A stretch of 64,000 nt of DNA, taken from contig RCTD01000024.1 of NCBI GenBank assembly GCA_014898415.1, positions 124,001-188,000 on the forward strand, read 5' to 3'. This DNA is from Stromatinia cepivora (Eukaryota; Ascomycota; Leotiomycetes; Helotiales; Sclerotiniaceae). Both the position numbers and the translations under genes were made by a program. Every line of letters starts with the position of its first letter. Position 1 is the stretch's first letter. Below, in pieces: positions 23,445 to 36,800 of the stretch. The notes under the pieces are model-generated. The model was given only the letters and a program-made list of their open reading frames with translations, ran no database searches and was not told the DNA's origin.

Positions 23445-24789
23445 TTTTGAATACCATTATTACTTTAAATACCGATTTGATAAATAACGATATCATATCT
23501 TCTACAATACCACAATCTAGCAACCCTGTTATAATCAACCGGGTTATTTCCGAAAATATCGATAAGGATGGAGATATTGTTATAGAAGGTATTGAAGACC
23601 TTAAGGAGATCATTATGATTGAAATTCTTAAAATCGCTTTACTAGATCGATTTATAGATAATCGATAAGAATTAAAAACCTTTTTGCTTCAATTTGAGAT
23701 CTATTTTCAATTCAATCAGGATAAGTTCAATTACGATATTGACAAAAACGTTTAGACTGTTTTTTACTTTAAAGGAGAAGTTATAAAATGGATTCAATTA
23801 TATCTCAAGGATTATTTTATTAATTTGAATAAATCTAAAAAACGAATATATTCAATTCAAACTATTTTTAGGAGATTCAAAGGGTTTAAAAAAGAGATAT
23901 AATGAGTATTCAGAAACATTAATGAATTATATGATATTGAATTTAAGATTTATAATCTCAAGTAAACAGGGTCAGCAATCAAGTACACTGTGGAATTCGG
24001 GGGGTATATAGGTACTATTGATTGAGAAGAGAATACAATAATAAATTATTACCGGAAAAGGTTTAAATCTAAAATCAGATTAAAACTAAATCGCAATTGT
24101 ATTTGGAAAGATCTAAACGAATTAATCAAAGAATTTATTAAAGCGAATGAAATATTTTATAAGTATTAGAAGAAACATCGATCTTTTAATATCTATAGAA
24201 ATCAAGATTGTGGTAAGTATTATAAGAATGAAGGAAAACCTTAAGAAAATAAACAATTTTATAAAGAATTAATGTAATTGGATGTAATATTTAAGAATAA
24301 ATTATTTAAGAAAGAAGTAGAACAAAGATGTAAGGATAAGTTATACTTCGAATGTAGCAAATCAGGTTATAAAACCAGGGATTATCGAAGTAAGAGATTA
24401 TTAGGAGAAGATTATTACAAGAAGTTCAGCAAAAATCAATTCAATATTACTTTTGTATTTCAATTATATACTTTATATTCAATTAAAAACGATAATTACA
24501 AATATAAAGAATATCAAAAGGAAGTTGATACAATATTATGAAATCAGGAAGGGTTGAATGTTATAAATCGATATAAATTGAAGTATCTATAAACCCCTTC
24601 ATTTTTCTTTATTAAAAAAGATCCAAAAGAAATATCGTCGGTAGAATATACAACAATGAATTGAATAGTTTGTTATAATGAATCCTGTAGAATTTATTTA
24701 TTAGATAAGAAAGCCATAAAATAGTTTTCCTAAAGAAAAGCAAAAGGATCTTATAAGAAGAGAAGGTCGAAAAAATTATCGTTATATAA

Positions 24790-24905
24790 TCATTTAAATG
24801 GTCAGTTATACAAATTGATCAAATTGATCAAAATTGATTAAATTAACTAAATTGATCAAATTGATCAAATTGACCAAATTGACCAAACCGATCAAATTGA
24901 TCATA
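24790..24905 (+). repeat. Short tandem repeat, unit about ATTGATCAAA
   Basis: About ten imperfect 10-base units (ATTGATCAAATTGATC...) inside the gag region of gypsy C. Translated, it would give an Ile/Asp/Gln-rich repeat between zinc knuckle and protease. Confidence 0.7.
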
Positions 24906-26921
24906 ACAAGGTTTTGGGTCAAGGATAATTAAATATCGTGGGTTAGACAGGACAGATTTATTGTAATACGAAAATAAATGGATAAGTAATTCGGGTTATA
25001 ATTGATTCAGGGGTTATAGGAAATTTTATTATATTAGGAATTGTAAAGCATTTAGGAATACAATTTTAAGCGAAATGAATCTTATATCAATTGTAATTAG
25101 TTGATGATCAATTAACTGGATTGGACGGAAAGATTTTGTAGGAAACTTGTTTTTTATAGATGAATATAATTTAGTATAAAGAGGTTATTCAATTTAATAT
25201 TGTTTTATTAGGGAATCAATAGATTATTTTGGGAATGTTATGATTGAAAGTATATAACCCTTAGATTGATTAATCATCGGAAATTATATTATTTCTGAAG
25301 AAGAGAAATGATCAATAAGATATATTAGAATTTGCGAGATTAAATATATATAATGGAGAATTGAAGGTGAATAATATTATTGATATAGGATGTTTAATTT
25401 AGGGTTCTTTATTAATAATGAAAAAAGATGAATTTCCTGTATAAATAAAGAATAAGCAAAAAAAATTACTCGAAATCATTTCTGTAAAGAATCAGAACGA
25501 AATATTAATATCGGTATAATATCAAAAGTATAAGAAACTATTTGAAAAAAGAAAAGGTTATAATACTTTATCAAAATATAAGTTATAAAATCATAAGATA
25601 ATATTGAAGGAAGATGAGATATCTTCATTTAGATCAATTTATCCAATATCAATTTTTGATCTAGGAATATTTAAGAATTACATTAGTAATATATTAGAAA
25701 AAGGATAAATCAAAAAATCCATTTCATAAATAATTAATTCTATATTATTTATATCAAAAAAGAATGGTATAAAAAGATTACATATAAATTATTGCAAATT
25801 TAATAATATAATGATCAAGAATCGATATTTATTTCCATTAATTATAGAACTAAAAAATCGATTAAGAAAAACCAAAATTTTCTTTAAATTTGATCTACAA
25901 AACAGATTTCATTTTATCAGAATAAAGAAAAGTAAAAAATAGAAAACAGTATTCAGAATTCGATATAGATTATACAAATATCAGATTATATTATTCGGAT
26001 TAACAAATATATTAACAATATATATACATTTAATTAATAATATATTAAAAAAGTATTTAGATATCTACTATATATACTATCTAAACAATATTTTAGTATT
26101 CTCAAAGATAAAGAAACAATACATCAAGGATATCTATAAGATTCTATAATACCTAAAAAAAGTTGATCTTCAATACAAATCTAGAAAATATGAATTTTAT
26201 ATTATAGAAATGGAATCCCTAAATTATATTATATTCTCTGAAGATTTCAAAATGAACCTTAATAAAATAAAAGCAATCAAAGAATAAATATCATCAATTA
26301 ATATAAAAAAAGTACAATCCTTCTTAAGATTCACCAACTTTTATCGACGATTCATCAAGAATTATTCAAGGATAATTGTTCCAATAACCGAAATCACTAA
26401 AAAGAATTAAAGGGAATTCCAATAAACAGAAACAGTATAAACAATATTTGAATACTTCAAGGAAGTATTCGCAAGAGAATCAATTCTTAGGGCTTTCGAT
26501 TCAGAACTATCAATAATTGTGAAAATAGATTTCTTAAATTATATAATAGATACAATATTTAATCAATCAGATTTGAATAAAAAATAACAATCAATCACTT
26601 ATTATTCCTGCAAATTATTATCAACCGAATTAAACTATAAGATATATAATAAGGAATTGCTAGTAATAATAGATACTTTTAAAGAATAAAGAGTGTATCT
26701 GGAAGAATCAAAATATATAGTATAAATGTATATGGATTATAAGAATTTGGTTTACTTTATTATAATAAAAGAATTAAATAGATAATAGATCTGATAATCA
26801 AAAATTATAATTGTTTATAATTTCAGAATTTCATATATTAAAAGAAACGAAAATACTAAAATAAATACTTTCAATTGAAAATCAGAATACTTACAAAACA
26901 AAATATACAAATTATATATAA

Positions 26922-27109
26922 TGTTACGAACCTCAACTACGAAACTAGGGCTAGCCGAAAGCGGGCCGAATTGTACGCTAGTTTGAAGAGTTTTCACCTA
27001 TATAGAGGGGAATTCTTCAATACCATTAGAAAAGTAATGAAAAATCTTGATTCTAAATTCAAACCTATTATTATTCGAAATTAACCGATTCTTTGCTGTA
27101 ATTCTTACA
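26922..27109 (+). repeat. 5' LTR of element D
   Basis: 188 bases, TGTTACGAACC to ATTCTTACA. Confidence 0.9.
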
Positions 27110-27198
27110 ATTCTTTTCATTCACCATTGAGAGTAATTCGTCGGTTAATTTTGGGAATAACCTCATTTTTTGATTCATAAAAGCCTTCGAATCTTATC

Positions 27199-27749
27199 TA
27201 GGCTGCGCAACGGGTACCCATGGGGCGGGTAATGACCTCGATGGGTAACCCGCGGATTATCTGTGGCGGGGCGGGTAATTCAAAATTTGGGATGGGTAAC
27301 CCACAGGACGGATACAGATTATCCGCGGGTACCCATCTATCTGTATATTGTATAATATTTCATAAAACTAGTATAATTTTATGATTAGTATAAAAATTAG
27401 TATAAATCTAAGCTTGGATCACTTTTGGGCTATAAAATGATCTGAGAATAGCTTCAAATTTAAGCGAAAAGTGGATAATCTATAAATAATCCATGGATTA
27501 TCTGTAAATAACCCATATACCCACGGATTATTTGCAAATTACCCGTATATCCACGGGTTACCCGCGGATAATCCATCTATCCATGGGTAGATGGGTTATC
27601 TGCAGATAATCCGCGGATTATCTGTGACGGGGCGGGTAATTTTAAATCTGGATGGGTAACCCGCGGGGCGGGTAGGACCTCTGATGGGTACCCACGGGGC
27701 GGATTATCCGCGGATAACCCATGGGTACAGATAATTTTTGCGCAGCCTA
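27199..27749. mobile_element. hAT-type MITE inside element D
   Basis: 551 bases with terminal inverted repeats TAGGCTGCGCAA / TTGCGCAGCCTA and the 8-base duplication ATCTTATC at 27191-27198 and 27750-27757. An 8-base duplication and a TAG..TG-type end are typical of the hAT superfamily. The inside is GC-rich and built from repeated, partly palindromic GGGTAACCCGCGGATTATC-like units, with no transposase. Confidence 0.88.
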
Positions 27750-27757
27750 ATCTTATC

Positions 27758-28120
27758 GAAAACCTTCGAAATTTACCTTCAAAACATATACGAATTTGAT
27801 CTCAAAACGAACCTTCGAAAACCCTTCAGAATATTATCGAAAACCTTCGAAAATTTACCTTCAAAACATATACAAATTTGGCTTCGAAACAAACCTTCGA
27901 AAACCCTTTGGAATATTGTCGAAAACCTACAAAAATATTACGAAAAATCTTCGAATCAAGAAAATCAAGAAAAACAAGAAAAGGAATTGAAAAGATTTAT
28001 TCGAAAGATATGAATATGATATACGAACCGAACCCTACCCTATTTTATGAAATTCAAAAACGAATCCTTAAATCATATAAATCATTCAAACAAAAGGATG
28101 AAAAAAACGAAAGTATATAA
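27758..28120 (+). other. Repeat-built frames in element D
   Basis: Roughly 60-base units (ATCGAAAACCTTCGAAAATTTACC...) repeat about three times, opening overlapping + frames of 64-91 codons rich in Lys and Asn. No known domain; could be a gag relic. Not a confident gene. Confidence 0.3.
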
Positions 28121-28699
28121 AGAACTTTCAGGATTTCATTGAAAAACTGAAGAATTTGAATATAAAAGTTGAAGATATTGAAGTTGAAGATATTGAAGTT
28201 GAGATTATGATAAAGCCTTTGATGCTATTCTTGAGGAGTATAATGAGTGGATTTATATACGATAGCTGTATTTCTGTTTCAAATAGGACTCTGGCGGAAT
28301 GCTTGAAGCCTTTTCCCTTTGACGGAATGCCAAACCTCTTTCAAAAGGAGGGTGAAGCTAGCCCTTGTATGATTCTGGAGGATCACTGGTAAAAATTGGT
28401 TGCAAACAATCGAATCCATATCGGAAAGCTAGTGTATTAGTTGAAGACGAAATAGTATTTATATTAGAATCATTATTTTTTTTAATGCAAATTTGAATCG
28501 ATGTATTGATGGATATAATATATCTTATGTTTCAAATTATATATTGATGGATATAATATATTTCATGTTTCAAGTTTCAAAAGAAAAAGCAAATTGAAAA
28601 CCCCCCCCCTTTATTATTTACCGAATCTATAGGATCGTTGAAATCGACGAGGACATCGATCCAAAAAGGGAGGCATCAATATCCCCTACTCATCACATT

Positions 28700-28905
28700 A
28701 GAAAGCATACCCAACAAAAGTATACCGAATCCAAATCGAAAGTATACCTACCGAATCCAAATCGAAAGCATACCGAATCCGAATCGAAAGTATACCGAAT
28801 CCGAATCGAAAGTATACCGAATCCAAATCGAAAGTATACCTACCGAATCCGAATCGAAAGCATACCGAATCGAAAGCATGCCTATCGAAATCGTACCGAA
28901 ATCGT
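28700..28905 (+). repeat. Tandem repeat, 20-24-base unit (ACCGAATCCGAATCGAAAGT)
   Basis: About nine direct units in element D with few mismatches. Uninterrupted units without spacers exclude a CRISPR array. Confidence 0.85.
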
Positions 28906-29164
28906 ACCGAAATCGAATTGAAAGTGGATCGAAAATAAATATATATACAAAGGTTTTTAAGTGATATTGAAGAGTTTTCAAAGAAATGAGAATGCTGAAT
29001 TTCATAAAATAAAGAAATAGGCATTATAATTTCATTATTGGAGGAATTATCATGGATTTAATCGTTGTATGGAATTTTCCATTGGGGTTTCAGCTCGGCC
29101 GACTATTGTAGAATTAGGAATGAAGGAATTGGAAGAGTTGAAAGGGTTTCGATGGATCTACGAT

Positions 29165-29305
29165 GATTCTACGAAAAGGCATACAACACAATATCGATGG
29201 TTTTACGAAAAGGCATACAACACAATATCGATGGTTTCACGAAAAGGCATACAATACAATATCGATAGATCTACAATGGTTTCACGAAAAGGCATACAAC
29301 ACAAC
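29165..29305 (+). repeat. Tandem repeat, about 36-base unit (ACGAAAAGGCATACAACACA)
   Basis: Four near-identical copies shortly before the 3' LTR of element D. Confidence 0.85.
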
Positions 29306-29396
29306 ATCGAATGATATTGATTTTGATTGGATATTTCAACTTAAATGGTTTCACTTCAAAAGTTTTCGAGGACGAAAGCTTCGGAAAGGAAGGCTC

Positions 29397-29584
29397 TGTT
29401 ACGAACCTCAACTACGAAATTAGGGCTAGCCGAAAGCGGGCCGAATTGTACGCTAGTTTGAAGAGTTTTCATCTATATAGAGGGGAATTCTTCAATACCA
29501 TTAGAAAAGTAATGAAAAATCTTAATTCTAAACTCAAACCTATTGTTATTCGAAATTAACCGATTCTTTGCTGTGATTCTCACA
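29397..29584 (+). repeat. 3' LTR of element D
   Basis: 188 bases, TGTTACGAACC to GATTCTCACA. Confidence 0.9.
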
Positions 29585-31718
29585 TATAATATTAAAATAG
29601 AATGATAATGTTTTAGTATACAATAAATCATAATTCATTACTATTTCAAAAATGAATTATAATATTATCAAAGATATTATAAAAACAGAATACTTAATAG
29701 ATATTATAGTTAAAAGAATCCTAATTACTTTAGACAATCCAGAAAGAAGATTCATTATCGAAAATAGATTTATCTATTTTCATAGTAAGCTTTATATACT
29801 CTTTAATTTAGCTAAAAATTATATTACAGAACAATACAAACTTCCAATTCATGAATATCAAAATATTGCAAAAACCTTTGCTAGAATAAAAAGAGAAGTA
29901 TACTTTCCAAAAATGAAGATTGTAATTGAAAATATAATTGGGAATTATAATATTTATATAAAAAACAAAATCGCCCAGTATATATTTTATAGATAGTTCA
30001 AAACCCCTGAACTATCTATTCAACCATAAAAATCCATTGTTTGGAATTTTGTAATAAAATTACCATTATCCAAAAACCCGGTTATCCAGAAAAAATACGA
30101 TTCTATTTTGGTAATAACAAATAGATTAATCAAATTCGTTTATATAATATCATTTTGTAAAACTTAAATGGTAGATGATTTTGTTTATATATTTATAAGG
30201 AATATAATTAGTATTTATAATATATCAGATAAGATTATCTCAAATAAAGATAAACTATTTACATCAAAGTTTTGATTCATTTTTATAGTATTATTTGAAA
30301 TCAAAAGAAAGCTTTCAATAACTTTTCATTTATAAATAAATGATCAAATAGAACAATTAAATCAAACAATGAAAGTTTATCTTTACTATTATATCAATTA
30401 TAAATAAGATAATTAGATTAAACTGTTATTTTTGGTATAATTCGCATATAATATATCAGAAACAGAAATAACAAAAGTGATGCCAGTTTATATTAACTTT
30501 GGATTCAATTCATTAGTATACAAATCATTATTATTACAAAATGCAAATATAAATAAAGCTATAAAAGATATCATAGAAATTAAGGAACTACAAAAACAAC
30601 TTTCCTTAAGTTTATAATTCATCACTTTAAGAATAATATTGTATTATAATGAATTATATAGTATAGAATCTACTCTTAAAGAAAGGAATAAAGTTTATTT
30701 CATTTGAAGAAATATACAAACAAAACGATCAAACAATAAATTAAATTATAAGAAACTAGAATCATTTAAAATCAATAAGATAATTGAATCAATCAATTAT
30801 AGATTAAAACTATCTTATTTTATAAATATTCATTCAGTATTCTATATATCCTTATTCGAATCGATACTATCAAAAGTGTTCGATATATTTGTAATAGAAA
30901 TCGAATCAATAAACCCAAATGCTATATATAATATTGAAATAATATTAGATTATAAATATATCAAAAACAAAATCAAGTATCTAATCAAATGATTGGATTA
31001 TTTACATTCGGAAAACACTTGGGAGTTTAAAAAAGATCTCAACTACCCTAAAAAGTTGAAGGTATTTCATCGATACTACTCTGATCTTCTTAGAAAGAAT
31101 CAAAAAAACTCAAGAAAGAAAAAAGATCGAAATTATCCAATATATTCGAACTAATATCAACAAACGCTAATGAATTTGTATCCGCTTACTCCTTTTCTTT
31201 TTTTATATATTTATTTTCCAATCTCTCTTTTTCTATTTCAAATTCTTTTAAAGTTTTGATTATATAAAAATTATGCTAAAATATCTTTCCTATCTTTTCA
31301 CAAAGAACTCTTTGTTATCTCCTCAAATAAAGAATCTTAGCTATAACTTCTTAAGAAACCTATACAACAGTTTCCTCTTTATAATACAATTTATCCTTTT
31401 TAGAAGATACACAAAACCAATTATTTGTAAAATAACTATAAATATTGTAACAATCATTACCTATACTCTTTATATATTCACTACAACAAATTGTATTCGA
31501 TAATACACAATATTCCAAATCTTTTTCGAAACAATGATTACATTTAAATAACATTATCATACCTTGTTCTTTAAATCAAGAATAAATATTTTAATAATTA
31601 ACAATAGATTTTGAAATATGAATAATATTTATATTAAAAGAAACCTAAAGATTTAACAATATACAAAAATAAGAATTATATAATACTTGGAACAAACGTT
31701 AAACAAGAAAAAGAATAG

Positions 31719-32139
31719 TATTACGATTACAGATCTTATAATAACCGATTGTATACTTATAAAATACGATTCAAATCAATTAATATAGAATTTAGATTAT
31801 ATAAGGATCAAAAGAGTATATACTTTATTATTATATAATTCCTATCGATCCTATTGATTTTAATTTAATGCAAGCGATAAGAAGGATTCCTATTGATCCT
31901 ATCGATTTAAATTTAATGAGAGCAATAAGATAAAGAGTATAAAGATTTATATAATTAGAAAGGATTCCCTTATTATAAAGCTTTGTACTCAAGATTAATC
32001 ATTTAATATACTTTACTATTAGTTACAAATAGTATATCATTATTATTATTATTTTAAATCCCTATTTGACACTTAATTATAAACCTATTTCGAAAGCCTA
32101 GAACACTTCCACATAATCTAGACGGCTACCCTCGTAACA
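31719..32139 (+). repeat. 3' LTR of gypsy C
   Basis: 421 bases, more RIP-altered than the 5' LTR (TATTACGATTAC..CTCGTAACA). Confidence 0.9.
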
Positions 32140-32964
32140 TATTAATGTTATTCAATAGTAAATAAAAGTTGTTATTGATATTTGTATAGTATATTTGATA
32201 AAATATTTTTATTAAGTTCATCATTACATTCGTTTCAAATTTTTTTTCAGTTATATTTGAAATCAAATAAATATTGAATCTCATTTATTATTTGATAAAT
32301 ACAATTTTAGTTTAGATTTGAGTAGAATATTGAATCTAGTCTTTAGGGCGCGTTCGGATTACTTTTTATTAGAAATTAAACTCAATATTCTAGTCAAATA
32401 ATATATTTACCGAATACTATATGAAACAAAATAATTATTTAGAAATTTAAAATATTAGATTTAATATATTAAATAAAATATAATATTTACTGAATATATT
32501 ATATAAACAAATAAAGATATTGAACAAGATAATTATTTGATTTAATATTTCAAATTTTTATTATACAAATATCAATAATAACTTTTTATTATTATTAAAT
32601 AGAATATTAAAAGAAAATCCAAAAAAATCAATATCTCTATATTATTTCCTATTTTATTCCCTTTCATTATTTACAATTTCTTTATTATTTTTAAAAAAAT
32701 CCTTATCATTTTATATTTTATTATCGTCTACTTTATTATAGTTTACTTTATTATCATTTATTTCACTATCATTTATCTCGTTATTATCTATCTCACTATT
32801 GTTTATTTTATTATTTATTTCATTATAATTTATCTTTATTCTAATATCTTTATTAACTATTAAAAAATAATACAAATATAATTAATATAAATATAATCTA
32901 TATCAATAATCTTTTTATCAAATTAAATTCAAAATAATATTAATATATATATATATATATAGAT
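32140..32964. other. AT-rich stretch between gypsy C and copia B2
   Basis: No gene. At 32342 the motif TTAGGGCGCGTTCGGATTAC occurs again (compare 7108, 7148 and 22844). It ends in a (TA)n run at about 32943-32961. Confidence 0.5.
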
Positions 32965-33072
32965 GTCACGGAAAGCCTTGTGATCCCCTGTATCTTATGA
33001 AGGATCAAAGTGTATGCTTTCCAATCGGAATGAAGGATCTACTAGCCCTTACCAATCCATCAATTGATAAGG
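32965..33072 (+). repeat. B2 5' LTR, first part
   Basis: First 108 bases of a family-B LTR, TGTCACGGAAAG to TTGATAAGG, where B1 inserted. Confidence 0.88.
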
Positions 33073-33381
33073 TGTCACGGAAAGCCCCGCAATCCCCTGT
33101 ATCTTATAAAGGATCAAAGCGTATGCTTTCCAATCGGAATGAAGGATCTACTAGCCCTTACCAATCCACCAATTGATAAAATGATCCTGATATACTAATA
33201 AACAAAGATCTAGTCTAATTAAGATGCATATCGACTAGATAACCATTTATTTGTTCTATATATACAACTTTTGATTTATATAATCAAAAACAAATCATTC
33301 AATTCTTTTACTCTACTAATCACATATACCATTTATTCAACGATCCCTAAAAATGCTATATAATCATACTATCCTGTAATA
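33073..33381 (+). repeat. 5' LTR of copia B1
   Basis: 309 bases, TGTCACGGAAAGCCCC to TCCTGTAATA. Confidence 0.9.
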
Positions 33382-33398
33382 GTTATAAGCCTAATAGC
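33382..33398 (+). promoter_or_regulatory. Primer binding site of B1
   Basis: GTTATAAGCCTAATAGC, the RIP-altered form of TTATGAGCCC, complementary to the initiator tRNA-Met anticodon loop. The same site occurs at 41534 (B2), 17243 (B4) and in both SMARTs. Confidence 0.7.
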
Positions 33399-33884
33399 TT
33401 TTAAAATCTACATAACTTTTTATCCAATGATTACTAAATATTCAAAAGATCATTCTTAAAATATCATTTTTATTTTATTTATAATTCAATATTCATATCA
33501 ATTCAATTACCTTCATTCAATATAACAAAGGATCAAAACAATCTTCTTTTTACAATTTATATTCAATGATTAGAGTAGTATCTATACTTGAAAAATAAAT
33601 ATCAAATTCAAGGAATCTAGGATTTAATTAATCTAAAGAACAATCTGTTTGTTTCTATATCAATGATATTCATTCCAAACTTCGATTTGATGAATAAATC
33701 TATCCATATTCAAATCGATTAGCTTTCAATCAAATTATCTATTTTACCTTCCGTTATCGATCTTTAAGCCAAATACGATCAAAAAAAACAAATTCAATAT
33801 CAAAAAGAATTCTTGGAATATCTTGTAGCAATTTAATCCAGGGAAGATACTAATGGAGATACGAAGATGAAAGATTCTGATAAT

Positions 33885-36800
33885 AATATATTGGGATCTA
33901 CTTCTAATAAACTTATTGCTTTATTTCCAATTACCTTTTAAGAAATCTTCTCTGAGTTTGTCTTTTTTCAATTGAAATATCGATATCGATAATAAGAATA
34001 TATATAGAATTACAAAATTTTCAAGAACATTTACAATAGATCGAATCGTTAGTTGATCAAATATATTTTATAAAATTATCTATTCTCAATCAAGATACTA
34101 TAGCTTTTCTATTCAAGATAATCATCAATATATTCAAAAAAAAGCTTGCATCTACAATAACTACTACCAAGCTCGCAATATTATAAGAATATCGATTTAT
34201 TCTAACGCAAACCTCGCTCAGCAAAACTGACCCTATCAAATAGTATAAGGATTGGATTATAGTTTATACCAAAGCTCTCATATACAAGATCACTAAAATA
34301 CAGAATGAAATCGTTATCAACACTTTTCTACAAACCATTAATACCAGAATACTTTCAACCTAAACAAATACTATAATCATACAAATCAAAATAAACAATC
34401 AATTCGGATTATCCAATCTTTCATTTAAACAATTCGGAGACATTTTTGAAGGATTAATCTTCCAGGATTCTATTTCCCTAAAAACTAAAGGAGGAGTATA
34501 TTCTATATTTATTTCTTTTCAAAATAATAAAAAATCTAAGAAAAATAAAAAGAGTATCAATTCTAAAAGCAATCAAGGGATCAAGAAGATTTGGGAATAT
34601 CTTTGTAGAACCGAATCTGAATAGAACAATAGAATTGATCATAATTACACTATATATAATTACAAAGCCATAAAATTAACACTCATCGGAAAAATCAATC
34701 CATCGCTCAAAAAAATATTTAGCGAAAACGAATTACAAATAATTAGGGATCGAACAAGATTATATTTATAAAAGTAGTTTTACCTTGATTAGATCAAAAG
34801 GAAATAAATAAAAGGTTCTATTAATCCTTTAGGATTTTCAATCAATACTGCTATTTTGGATATTCAATACAATCAATCAAAGGTATATTTTATAGCAATA
34901 AGAGTATATCATTTATCTAATAATATTTTGCTCGATAATTATGGTGTTATATATATTGTGAATAATATATCTCTGCTGGATAATCATCGATATCGATCAT
35001 CCGATCCCAATAATTTTATAGAAACAGATATTTCCAATTTCCAAATCCTAGAATGTAGGGTTTGTATTATTAAAGGAATTATTAAAAGAGAAGGTTATTT
35101 TAATGATAATCTAATCTTAAATGACATAGTATTCATCCCTGGTTTTTATATCAATATCGTTTTGAAAACTCGATTAGAAAAAGTCGACCTATAATTTTCA
35201 GGATATGATTATACTTTTTATAAAGAAGATCATATAAATAACATAATAATTACTTAATATACTTATATTGAAAATCTTATATTCTTAAAATACAAATCGC
35301 TTTCTATTTATTCAAATACTTTTTTATTTATTCCTATAAATAACCCTTTTATAATATATCCAACAATAAACAAAAAAATAAACAAAGTATTCCATTATTC
35401 TTATAATCCATCTCTCCTAAAAGAAGATACAAATGAAATATAATATAAACGCTCTGAGCATTTAGAAAAGGAAGCTTTTGAATATTTAGTATTTATAATA
35501 CAAAACATCAAAATAAAAAATATCATTTATTTCAATTGCACCGATTATACTTATATTTATACAAAGCAAATCATTTCTTATACTCCAAATGATCACCAGC
35601 CACCTCAGCCCTTCTACAAAATTCAATAAGATCTTTTTGATTTCGATAAAAGGTATAATAATGTATCATAATTTTTATTAATTAAAGAAATATATTATAA
35701 CAAGATCTTTTCATATTCAATTTATTACAAAATATATGATAAAGTATTTGTAATCATTCAAAGCTTTGTAATCTAGGTTCATCATAAATACGATTTAATG
35801 ATCGTAATGATCAAATAAGATAATAATATATCTATTATTGGAATTATAGAAGCAATATTATTTAAGAAATAGATCAAACAAAAAAGTATCGAACTCAAGT
35901 TATCCTTATCTTATATATATAAATCCAATAAAGAATCAGAATATATAGAATAAAAAATAATTATAAAACAAATAAAAATGCAGATTATAATAAATTTACC
36001 AAACAAATTATAAATAGAAATAATGCAAGTTATTATTTACTTATATAATATAAATCCTTTGAAGACTAAATCCTTCAAATCGTTTAATAAGATATTCGAT
36101 ATATAATTCCATAATTACCTTTGTAAAAATAATCTTTTATTTGCAAAGAAAATATCTAATAATTTTTATCTTAATTGAAATGGAATCTATAAATATAGAT
36201 ACCGAGTTTATTTTTTGGATAAAATAGAGAAACTGGAATTAATAAGAAATAATATAAAACCAATCCTCGAATATATATTAAGTATTTAATGAACTATATC
36301 CCAAATATATTGATCTATTGTATATAGATATTCAAACTCGATAAAATTATTATTATTCGAAATATAATGTTCAATAAGGAATTTACTTATTGTATAGATT
36401 TCATCAATCGAATAATCGATATTCATATTACAAAAGAGTTTAAGCAGTTTGCTAGAATCTTTAACCTACAAGATTATATCGAATTAGACAAAACGATTAT
36501 TCAAAACGAGGACAATCATGAAGACTTCATTTATCTACCTATTTTTATGGATCGAAAAGCCTTTGATTTATTTATTAAGTATATTTCAGATTTATTATCT
36601 ACAAACAAATTGGTTTCGGGGGTAGATACAAATCTGAAAGATGATAATAGAAATAAAAAAATCGATCTAGGATTATCCAATTTATTTAATTCTTTAGGTA
36701 ATAAGGATAAAGTATATAATAAAGATATACAAACATTGATCGATTTTCCTATTAAAGAAACTGAAAAAGTCGATTCTTTTATTAAAAAGCAATTACATTT

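Larger units (their letters stand above)
26922..29584 (+). mobile_element. Non-autonomous LTR element D nested in gypsy C
   Basis: 188-base LTRs at 26922-27109 and 29397-29584 begin TGTTACGAACC and end TT(A/C)ACA or CTCACA. TATAA is duplicated at 26917-26921 and 29585-29589. The LTRs differ at only about eight sites, all C/T or G/A, and base composition is close to normal, so it is younger than its host. There is no protease, integrase or RT: the 2.3 kb inside holds tandem repeats, short frames without known domains, and a 551-base hAT-type insert. A purine tract (GGAAAGGAAGG) precedes the 3' LTR. It is a TRIM/LARD-like element that must borrow enzymes. Confidence 0.88.
23447..31100 (+). pseudogene. 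Gypsy C gag-pol remnants with chromodomain
   Basis: Broken by many stops and by element D. Recognisable parts: a gag start at 23447; a zinc-knuckle relic CSKSGYKTRDYRSKR at about 24354; a protease IDSGVIGNFI at about 25005; RT at about 25690-26130 (KKNGIKRLHINYCKFN, FFKFDLQNRFHFIR); RT/RNase H at 26320-26760 ([32 protein letters not shown]). After D come the integrase zinc-binding part at 29652-29996 (PIHEYQNIAKTFARIKREVY) and a chromodomain at about 30945-31070 (IKYLIK, then SENTWEFKKDL and KVFHRYY). A chromodomain after integrase defines chromoviruses, which use it to target heterochromatin. Confidence 0.85.
23021..32139 (+). mobile_element. Ty3/gypsy chromovirus C, complete, RIP-mutated, with nested element D
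   Basis: LTRs lie at 23021-23444 (TGTTACGATCACGG..CTTGTAACA) and 31719-32139. TATTA is duplicated at 23016-23020 and 32140-32144. Gag, protease, RT, RNase H, integrase and a C-terminal chromodomain occur in gypsy order on the + strand. Element D (26922-29584) interrupts it between RNase H and integrase. Without D the element is about 6.45 kb. Confidence 0.92.

Noticed and set aside
28698..29024. Minus-strand frame rich in SVYFRFGFG
   Set aside because: It is the reverse translation of the 20-24-base tandem repeat.
28700..29305. CRISPR-like arrays in element D
   Set aside because: Units are directly joined without unique spacers and lie in a eukaryotic retrotransposon.
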